A stretch of DNA of 64,000 nucleotides, from contig JAAYUF010000013.1 in assembly GCA_012517815.1 (NCBI GenBank), forward strand, positions 81,411 through 145,410. Direction: 5' to 3'. The translations under genes and the position numbers were made by a program. Under the pieces are notes generated by a model. It saw only the letters and a program-made list of their open reading frames with translations. It was not told the origin of the DNA and searched no databases. Shown piece after piece: positions 58,210 through 64,000 of the stretch (its first letter is position 1; every line of letters starts with the position of its first letter). The DNA is from Clostridiales bacterium (GTDB lineage Bacteria; Bacillota; Clostridia; Christensenellales; Aristaeellaceae).

Positions 58210-58767
58210 TCAGGGTTGGGTCTGCCGCCAGACACGGTAGGGGATCGGGTCCTCCGGCGCGCCAGAAAAATCGCCCAGGTTGAGCTGCATCCAGATCACG
58301 CCCAGCCAGCGCCCGCGCTTGAAACCCATGTTGCGGAAGTGCCCGGCCTGCGAAAAGCCCATGGCGCGGTGCAGGGCGAGGCTGGGCTCGTTGCAGTCCG
58401 TAATCACGCCGTACACGGTTTTAAAGCCCTGCTGCCCCAGCGCGTCCAGCAGCGCCCGGTACAACGCGGAACCGTGGCCCGCGCGGCGCGGCGCGTCCGG
58501 GGCCAGGTAGAGGGTCGCCTCCACATCCCAGCGGTACGCCTCGTGCGGGCGAATCTGCGCGCCGTAGGCAAAGCCGCAGGGCGCGCCGTCCGCCTCACAG
58601 ATCAGGAAGGGATAGGTTTCCAGCGTGCGGCGAATCTTTTCACGGTAGCTCTCCACATCGGGGTTTTCGGTGGAGAAGGTCGCGTCGCTGTGATCCACGT
58701 AATAGCCGTAGACGTCGTGCACAAACGTTGCGTCCGCTTCGGTAGCCGTTCGAATCAGCCGGTTCAT
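58210..58767 (-). CDS. GNAT acetyltransferase, phosphinothricin-acetyltransferase-like
   Basis: This 185-residue protein matches the PAT/MddA group: IRTATEADATFVHDVYGYYV at the start, ATLYLAPDAPRRAGHGSALYRALLDAL as the acetyl-CoA loop, and ALHRAMGFSQAGHFRNMGFKRGRW with the family's substrate-side strands. It probably acetylates methionine derivatives or other small amines. It starts 10 nt after the rqcH stop and is likely co-transcribed. Confidence 0.87.
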   Translation of the reverse strand: MNRLIRTATEADATFVHDVYGYYVDHSDATFSTENPDVESYREKIRRTLETYPFLICEADGAPCGFAYGAQIRPHEAYRWDVEATLYLAPDAPRRAGHGSALYRALLDALGQQGFKTVYGVITDCNEPSLALHRAMGFSQAGHFRNMGFKRGRWLGVIWMQLNLGDFSGAPEDPIPYRVWRQTQP

Positions 58768-58777
58768 GGCTCTCCTC

Positions 58778-60529
58778 CTAGGCCTCCGCGGCGCTGCGGC
58801 CGATGGAGACGATCTCCTCCGGCGTCAGCCCCACGAGGATGGTTTGAAAACTGGCGTAGGTCACAAAGCCCGCGGGCGAGCCGGCGGCCTTTTTCACGTA
58901 CTTGCGCCGGGTGTAGTCCACCGGCAGGGCGGGATGGTTGCGGCCCTTGCTGTAGTAGGCCGCGAGCTTCGCGGCGAAAAGCAGCGTATCGGGCTTTGGC
59001 TCCTGTTCCGAGCGGACGATCACGTGCGAGCCGGGGATCCCCTGCGCGTGCAGCCATGTTTCGTTGCTGCGGGCGCTCAGCGTCAGGCGGTCGTTTTGCA
59101 GCGAGTTCTTGCCTACGAGGATGTCGGTGCCGTCCGGGGCGGTAAACCGGTACGGCTTGCCTTCCTGCAACTTCTTGCGCTTGCGGACGCCCGGTTCCGG
59201 CCGCAGATACCCGTTTTCGACCATCAGATATCGGATTTCCGCCAGATCGGCGGAGGTCGAGCACTTGTCCAGATCCTCCTGGGCGTTCTCCAGCAGGTCC
59301 AGCTCGCCGGCGATGGCGGAAAGCTGCTCGCGCGCGTAGGCTTCCGCGCCCTTGGCCTTGCGGTACTTTTTGTAGTAGTGCTGCGCGTTTTTGGCCGGCG
59401 TCAGCTGGGTGGAGAGGGGAATGCGCACCGTGCGCTGATCTTCCTCGTAGTAGTTGACGACCTCCGCCTCGGCGTCCCCTTTGCGCAACAGGTGGAGGTT
59501 CGCCGTCAGCAGCTCGCCGAAAATGCGGTTCTGTTCCGCTTTTTCGCTTTCGCGGAGGGTTTCCAGCATCATGGCGCGCTTTTTCTCCAGCCTGGCGATG
59601 TGCGTGCGAATCTGCTTTTGCAGCCCGGCGCTGCGCTGCTGCATGCGCAGGTGCAGGTCGCGCCCCAGGTAGAAGGCGTCCATGGCCGCGCTCAGGGTGG
59701 GGTATGCCTCCTGGCGCTTCGGATCGTACGTCAGGTATGGGAAAGGAAAGAAATCGGTTGCCAGCCCGGTTTCATCCGTGAGCACGGCGGGGCTGAAACG
59801 CGCCGGCAGCCCGACATAGTAGTCCGAAAGGGCGCGGACGACCGCGTCCGCGTCCAGCGTATCGCAGGGGGCGGAGGGCTCCAGCCCCAGGCGCGCGCAG
59901 GCTTCCCGCGCGCAGACGCCGGCCATGCCGGCAACGGTTTCAATCAGCCCTTTATCCAGCGGGCAGGAGAGTTTGGCCAGCCGCGCGGCCAGCGCCTGCG
60001 TGTCCAGCGCAGCCGGGTTGAGCTTGTCCTGCCGGGGCGGCATTACAAACGGCAAGCCCGGCAACAGCGTGCGCACGCGGCTCATCTCGGCGTTCACATG
60101 GCGGATGCAATCCACGATGGCGCCCGATTCGTCGGTCAGGGTCAGGTTGCTGTAGCGGCCCATCATCTCCAGCACCAGGGTCTTGCGCGTGGCGTCGCCC
60201 ATCTCGCCCAGGCACTCCAGGCCAAACACCAGCACGCGGTCGCCTTCGGGCTGGGCGATGTCGTTCAGGCGCGCGCCTTGCAGGTGCTTGCGCATCAGCA
60301 TGCAAAACATCGGCGGCTCGGCGGGGTTTTCATAGGTCTGCGCGGTCAGCTGCGCTCGGGCCTGATTGGGGTTCGCGCTCAGCAGCAGCCGGTGGCTTCC
60401 GCCCTGGCTGCGCACGGTCAGCAGCAGGGCGTCCCGCTCCGGCTGGTTGACGCGCTCCACGCGGCCGCCCGCGAGTGTCCGTTGCAGTTCCCGGGCCATA
60501 AAGGTCAGTGTAAACCCGTCCATGGGCAT
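58778..60529 (-). CDS. rqcH: Ribosome rescue factor RqcH (NFACT family)
   Basis: This 583-residue protein recruits tRNA-Ala to stalled 50S subunits and adds C-terminal Ala tails. It begins MPMDGFTLTFMARELQ, has an NFACT-N domain, a helix-hairpin-helix, a long coiled coil (about residues 260-420), and an NFACT-R domain with DILVGKNSLQNDRLT and ETWLHAQGIPGSHVIVRS. I chose the ATG at 60529 because homologues begin at MPxDG; the upstream in-frame ATGs have weaker support. The old name is fibronectin-binding protein. Confidence 0.93.
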   Translation of the reverse strand: MPMDGFTLTFMARELQRTLAGGRVERVNQPERDALLLTVRSQGGSHRLLLSANPNQARAQLTAQTYENPAEPPMFCMLMRKHLQGARLNDIAQPEGDRVLVFGLECLGEMGDATRKTLVLEMMGRYSNLTLTDESGAIVDCIRHVNAEMSRVRTLLPGLPFVMPPRQDKLNPAALDTQALAARLAKLSCPLDKGLIETVAGMAGVCAREACARLGLEPSAPCDTLDADAVVRALSDYYVGLPARFSPAVLTDETGLATDFFPFPYLTYDPKRQEAYPTLSAAMDAFYLGRDLHLRMQQRSAGLQKQIRTHIARLEKKRAMMLETLRESEKAEQNRIFGELLTANLHLLRKGDAEAEVVNYYEEDQRTVRIPLSTQLTPAKNAQHYYKKYRKAKGAEAYAREQLSAIAGELDLLENAQEDLDKCSTSADLAEIRYLMVENGYLRPEPGVRKRKKLQEGKPYRFTAPDGTDILVGKNSLQNDRLTLSARSNETWLHAQGIPGSHVIVRSEQEPKPDTLLFAAKLAAYYSKGRNHPALPVDYTRRKYVKKAAGSPAGFVTYASFQTILVGLTPEEIVSIGRSAAEA

Positions 60530-60562
60530 CGGCGTTCGCCCCATTTCCCAAACATTCATCTG

Positions 60563-60591
60563 ATGATAGCACAAACCCGCACGTCGCGCAA
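60563..60591 (-). promoter_or_regulatory. Promoter of rqcH
   Basis: On the minus strand TTGCGC (60586-60591) and TATCAT (60563-60568) are separated by 17 bp. Confidence 0.65.
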
Positions 60592-60722
60592 TTCACCCGG
60601 CGCGAAAGGGCCGCCGCCCGGCCGGAAAACGCACGAACCGGCCGCCCGCGCGGCACGGCGCAACCCGCCTGGCGGGAGCCGTGCCGGCGTTCGTCCCCCT
60701 GTCCTGAAACCCCGCCCCGCGC

Positions 60723-60751
60723 TGGACATTCCGGCGCAAACAACGTATAAT
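60723..60751 (+). promoter_or_regulatory. Promoter of the rph-rdgB gene
   Basis: TGGACA (60723-60728) and a perfect TATAAT (60746-60751) are separated by 17 bp. Confidence 0.75.
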
Positions 60752-60806
60752 ACCCCTATCTCAGCCGGGGGCACGCGGCCCCCGGCACCGGAAGGATGTG
60801 CGGCGC

Positions 60807-62120
60807 ATGAAACGTGCGGACGGCCGCGCGCCGGGGCAGGCGCGCCCCTGCGTGATCGAGCCCGATTTTATGAAAACGGCGGACGGGAGCTGTCTGATCA
60901 CCGTGGGGAACACCCGGGTGATCTGCACCGCGAGCGTGGAGGAGGGCGTGCCGGCCTTCCTGCGGGGTCAGGGGCGCGGCTGGGTAACGGCCGAATACGC
61001 GATGCTGCCGGCCTCCACCGGCCGACGGAAGGCGCGCGACGGCATCCACAGGGACGGGCGCGGCGTGGAAATCCAGCGGCTGATCGGCCGATCCCTCCGG
61101 CAGGCGGTGGATATGGCGCTGCTGGGCGAGCGCACGGTGACGCTGGATTGCGACGTGCTGCAGGCGGACGGGGGCACGCGCACCGCCTCCATCACCGGCG
61201 CGTATGTGGCGCTGCTGCTGGCCGTGCAGAAACTGCTGGCGAACGGGCTGATCGCGAAAAACCCCATCGCGGAACAGGTGGCGGCCATCAGTGCCGGCAT
61301 CGTGAACGATACGCCGATGCTGGACCTCTGCTATACCGAGGACAGCGCGGCCCAGACCGACATGAACCTGGTGCTCAACCAGCGCGGCGCGTTTATCGAA
61401 CTGCAGGGCACGGGGGAAGGGCGCGCGTTTACCAGGCGGGAGCTGGATATCCTCACGGAGTACGGGCGCGCGGGCGTGCGCGGGCTGATGCGGGCGCAGC
61501 GCGAGGCGTTGCGGGGGCGCGGCGCGTGCCTGACGCCGCCGCCCCGGCTCGCGATCGCCACGGGCAACGACCATAAGCTCAAGGAACTGCGCACGATCAT
61601 GGGCGGCCTGTGCGAGCTGGTCACGATGCGCGAAGCGGGCTTTGAGGGCGACGTGGAGGAAACCGGCGAGACGTTCGAAGCCAACGCCATCCTGAAAGCC
61701 GAGGCCGTATGCCGCGCGACGGGGTTGCCCGCGCTGGCGGACGACAGCGGGCTGGCCGTGGCGGCGCTGGGCGGCGAGCCGGGCGTGCGAAGCGCGCGCT
61801 ACGCGGGCGGGCACGGCGACGACGGCGCGAACAACCGTCTGCTGGTAAGCCGCATGCAAGGCGTGGACGACCGGCGCTGCAAGTTCGTCTGCGCGATGGC
61901 GCTGGCGCTGCCGGGCGCGGAAACGCGCGTGGCGCTGGGCGAGGCGGAAGGCGAACTGCTTGCGGAGCCCCGCGGGGAAGGCGGGTTTGGCTACGATCCC
62001 TTGTTCCTGTACGCCACGGGCCGCACCTTTGCCGAAATGGGCGAAGCGCAGAAAAACGAAGTGAGCCATCGGGCGCGCGCGGCGGCCGAAATGCGGAAGG
62101 TTCTTTCGGAGGTGCTGTAA
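60807..62120 (+). CDS. Fused ribonuclease PH and XTP/dITP diphosphatase
   Basis: This 437-residue protein joins two enzymes in one frame. Residues 1 to about 243 are RNase PH ([48 protein letters not shown]), which trims tRNA 3' ends with phosphate. Residues from about 246 are RdgB/HAM1 ([49 protein letters not shown]), which removes XTP and dITP. Both parts look complete. Start: ATG at 60807, 10 nt after GGAAGGA. The phosphodiesterase gene follows directly. Confidence 0.95.
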   Translation: MKRADGRAPGQARPCVIEPDFMKTADGSCLITVGNTRVICTASVEEGVPAFLRGQGRGWVTAEYAMLPASTGRRKARDGIHRDGRGVEIQRLIGRSLRQAVDMALLGERTVTLDCDVLQADGGTRTASITGAYVALLLAVQKLLANGLIAKNPIAEQVAAISAGIVNDTPMLDLCYTEDSAAQTDMNLVLNQRGAFIELQGTGEGRAFTRRELDILTEYGRAGVRGLMRAQREALRGRGACLTPPPRLAIATGNDHKLKELRTIMGGLCELVTMREAGFEGDVEETGETFEANAILKAEAVCRATGLPALADDSGLAVAALGGEPGVRSARYAGGHGDDGANNRLLVSRMQGVDDRRCKFVCAMALALPGAETRVALGEAEGELLAEPRGEGGFGYDPLFLYATGRTFAEMGEAQKNEVSHRARAAAEMRKVLSEVL

Positions 62121-62121
62121 C

Positions 62122-62628
62122 ATGAGGATCATCGCGCTGAGCGACAGCCATGGCAACCGGGGCATACTCCGGGACGCGGTCGAACAGGCCCTGCGCGCAG
62201 GGCCGGTCGACATCTGCGTGCACTGCGGGGACGGCGTCAGGGACGTGGACGCGATTGAAGCGATCCTCCGGGATCGCAATCCTCAGGCGCGCCTGTACGC
62301 CGTGCGGGGCAACTGCGACGTGGGCGCGTTCGACCTTCCTGCGATAGAGCTGTTCGACGCGGGCGGCGTGCGCATGTTGGCCACCCACGGCCACCTCTAC
62401 CACGCCAAGCAGAGCTATGAGGAACTGCTGTGCGCTGCGGAAAGCCGGGGCGCGAAGGCCGTCTTCTTCGGCCATACGCACCGCCCCGTGCTGGAACCGG
62501 CGCGCGGCGTGTACCTGATCAACCCCGGAGCCGTGTGCCAGCGCCTGAAGAGCAACACCGCCTACGCGCAGGTGACGGTCGGACCCGGCGGCATCCTTCG
62601 CGCTGATCTGATGCCCTGGCTCGCCTGA
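62122..62628 (+). CDS. YfcE/MJ0936-type metallophosphoesterase
   Basis: This 168-residue enzyme has the calcineurin-like metal motifs: ALSDSHGN, VHCGDGVRD, RGNCD, ATHGHLYH and GHTHRPV. It hydrolyses phosphodiesters, likely a nucleotide-type substrate that is not known. It starts one base after the rph-rdgB stop, so it is co-transcribed; rph, rdgB and a YfcE-type gene occur together in many Firmicutes. Confidence 0.93.
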   Translation: MRIIALSDSHGNRGILRDAVEQALRAGPVDICVHCGDGVRDVDAIEAILRDRNPQARLYAVRGNCDVGAFDLPAIELFDAGGVRMLATHGHLYHAKQSYEELLCAAESRGAKAVFFGHTHRPVLEPARGVYLINPGAVCQRLKSNTAYAQVTVGPGGILRADLMPWLA

Positions 62629-62707
62629 CCCCGCCGCGCGACAGGAGGCTTGTCCGGCATGCTGTGCGCGGGGCGGGACAGACCGCATTTCGCTGTACCG
62701 AATAAAG

Positions 62708-62737
62708 CCGCCGCCCGGCATACGGAGCGGCGGTTTT
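62708..62737 (+). terminator. Terminator of the rph-rdgB operon
   Basis: CCGCCGC and GCGGCGG form a 7-bp stem followed by TTTT. Confidence 0.75.
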
Positions 62738-62995
62738 CATGAGCATTCGAGCCAAACGGCCGCAGGCGCTGAACGGTCGGCGCGAAGGAATACGGCGGCG
62801 GAGGACCAGCCTGGCCCGGGTGAACCCCCAAGCGCCCGCGCGACGCCTGCGCTGCGGGGAATGGTAAAAAGGCGAAGCCTGACTCGGAACCAACCCGCGA
62901 GGCAGGGCGCGGCCATCCCGCCGCGCCCGGGTGAAGGCCGGGGAAACGGGACGGTTTCATCGCCCAAAAAACGTGATAAAACTGTTGCGGGGATG
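62738..62995. other. GC-rich spacer without a recognised gene
   Basis: No gene, RNA or repeat was recognised before the next promoter. Confidence 0.4.
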
Positions 62996-63024
62996 TTGAC
63001 AACCTCCCCGACGGGTGTTAAGAT
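62996..63024 (+). promoter_or_regulatory. Promoter of the iscR-like gene
   Basis: A perfect TTGACA (62996-63001) and TAAGAT (63019-63024) are separated by 17 bp. Confidence 0.8.
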
Positions 63025-63035
63025 AGTCACGAAAT

Positions 63036-63052
63036 CCGATTAAAATAGTCGG
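63036..63052. promoter_or_regulatory. IscR-like operator
   Basis: CCGATTAAAATAGTCGG is a near-palindrome that fits the IscR type 1 core YYGACTRWWWYAGTCRR with one mismatch (T for C). It lies just downstream of the transcription start, a repressor position, and a half-site TAAGATAGTCACG overlaps the -10. Confidence 0.75.
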
Positions 63053-63071
63053 GATTCGGAAAGGGGCCGGG

Positions 63072-63500
63072 ATGAAGCTTTCGACGCGCGGCAAGTACGG
63101 GCTGTACGCCATGTATTACCTGGCGGAGCATAAGGACGAAGGCCCGCAGAGCCTGCAAAGCATTGCGACGACCGGCGTGCCCAAACAGTATCTGGAGCAG
63201 CTGCTGGGTAACCTGCGGCGGGCCGGGCTGGTGAACACCGTGCGCGGCGCGCAGGGAGGATACCAGATTGCCAGCCCCCCGGGAGCGATCACCATCCTGG
63301 ATGTGATCGACGCGATGGAGGGCCCGCTGGAGCTCAGCGAGTGCATGAAGGAGGACGGCCACTGCGACCGCTCCTGCCAATGTCCCGTGCGACGCGTCTG
63401 GCAAAGGCTGACCGATTCCATCAACCGCGAACTGGCCGGGGTCACCCTCGGCGACATGTTTGACAACACTGGCGAATGTGAGGCAGACACCCATGAGTGA
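63072..63500 (+). CDS. Rrf2-family regulator, IscR-type
   Basis: This 142-residue regulator has the Rrf2 winged helix: [18 protein letters not shown] at the start, [22 protein letters not shown] as the recognition helix region, and [17 protein letters not shown] as the wing. Three to four Cys residues ([16 protein letters not shown], about 90-104) can bind a 2Fe-2S cluster as in IscR. It probably senses iron-sulfur status and represses its own operon, which includes the desulfurase downstream. Confidence 0.93.
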   Translation: MKLSTRGKYGLYAMYYLAEHKDEGPQSLQSIATTGVPKQYLEQLLGNLRRAGLVNTVRGAQGGYQIASPPGAITILDVIDAMEGPLELSECMKEDGHCDRSCQCPVRRVWQRLTDSINRELAGVTLGDMFDNTGECEADTHE

Positions 63501-64000
63501 CAAGCGTATCATCTATATGGATAACGCGGCGACCACGGCCGTCCGCAAGGAAGTGCTTGCCGAGATGCTCCCGTGGTTTACGGAGCACTACGGCAACCCC
63601 AGTTCCATCCACCGCGTGGGGCGCGACGCCAAGCACGCCGTGGAGAACGCGCGCCGGCAGGTGGCGGCGGCCATCGGCGCGCAACCGCAGGAGATGTACT
63701 TTACCGCGGGCGGCAGCGAGAGCGATAACTGGGCCATCCGTTCCGCCGCCGAAATGCTGGAGAAGAAGGGCAAACACATCATCACCAGCGCCGTCGAGCA
63801 TCACGCGGTGCTGCACACCTGCGAGTTTTTGGAGAAAAAGCGCGGCTACCGCGTCACCTACCTGCCGGTGGATGAATCCGGCCGCGTGAACCCGGCGGAC
63901 GTGAAAAGCGCCATCGCCGCGGATACGGTGCTCATTTCCATCATGGCCGCCAATAACGAGATCGGCACCCTGCAACCCGTCGCGGAGATCGGCCGCATCG
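63493..64000 (+). CDS. Cysteine desulfurase (partial, C-terminus beyond window)
   Basis: The N-terminal 169 residues of an IscS/NifS-type enzyme: [42 protein letters not shown] (PLP phosphate loop), [14 protein letters not shown] (PLP-stacking His) and [15 protein letters not shown]. The PLP Lys and the active Cys loop lie beyond the edge. It overlaps the regulator by 8 nt, so it provides sulfur for iron-sulfur clusters under the regulator's control. Confidence 0.95.
   Translation, partial: MSDKRIIYMDNAATTAVRKEVLAEMLPWFTEHYGNPSSIHRVGRDAKHAVENARRQVAAAIGAQPQEMYFTAGGSESDNWAIRSAAEMLEKKGKHIITSAVEHHAVLHTCEFLEKKRGYRVTYLPVDESGRVNPADVKSAIAADTVLISIMAANNEIGTLQPVAEIGRI

Noticed and set aside
58766..61576. 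A 936-codon plus-strand frame across rqcH and the start of rph
   Set aside because: It is antisense to rqcH and out of frame with rph; both of those are well supported by motifs.

Overview
The window looks like chromosomal DNA of a high-GC, Firmicutes-type (Clostridia-like) bacterium, probably an uncultured or gut-associated lineage. Several features point that way: ribosomal protein L27 carries the N-terminal extension that Prp removes and lies in an rplU-prp-rpmA operon; ScpA/ScpB, RqcH, DegV, DUF951, DUF554 and a CNNM/CorC protein are present; there is a lysine riboswitch and an L21 leader; ribosome sites are GGAGG-like and many starts are TTG or GTG. No rRNA, tRNA, phage, transposase or CRISPR array was seen. 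Genes are densely packed, but 300-1000 base GC-rich spacers separate many operons, and several spacers carry tandem or dispersed repeats and strong stem-loops. All three complete ABC substrate-binding proteins have plain Sec signal peptides with no lipobox cysteine, which is unusual for a one-membrane cell.

Left part (1-21 kb): a secreted Thr/Ala-rich protein runs off the left edge, followed by DegV, a ComEC-like metallo-beta-lactamase protein, UppP (undecaprenyl diphosphate phosphatase), a flavodoxin-type oxidoreductase, a small lipoprotein, inorganic pyrophosphatase, a GNAT-YgjP peptidase-esterase cluster, DUF523, a surface-polysaccharide set (polyprenyl sugar-phosphate transferase, NDP-sugar nucleotidyltransferase, GalE), GlmS, a 2-hydroxyacid dehydrogenase, a HAD phosphatase and a CNNM-CBS protein.

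Middle part (21-39 kb): a phosphate regulon (pstS divergent from pstC-pstA-pstB-phoU-phoB-phoR) with two facing sets of 11-bp repeats of PhoP-box type. The PstS is circularly permuted relative to classical PstS. Next come an AraC regulator divergent from a sugar ABC transporter with a GH65 disaccharide phosphorylase, and an amino-acid ABC transporter whose leader is a lysine riboswitch, so it probably imports lysine.

Right part (39-64 kb): Tex, the glutamate synthase genes gltB-gltD, DUF951 and signal peptidase I, DUF554, rplU-prp-rpmA with an L21 leader, a lipid kinase, a secreted candidate cysteine peptidase with a small coiled-coil partner, a metallo-hydrolase, a site-2 protease with scpA-scpB, a GNAT enzyme with RqcH, a fused RNase PH-RdgB protein with a phosphodiesterase, and an IscR-type regulator with its cysteine desulfurase (cut by the right edge). 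The regulator has a near-perfect IscR-like operator in its own leader.
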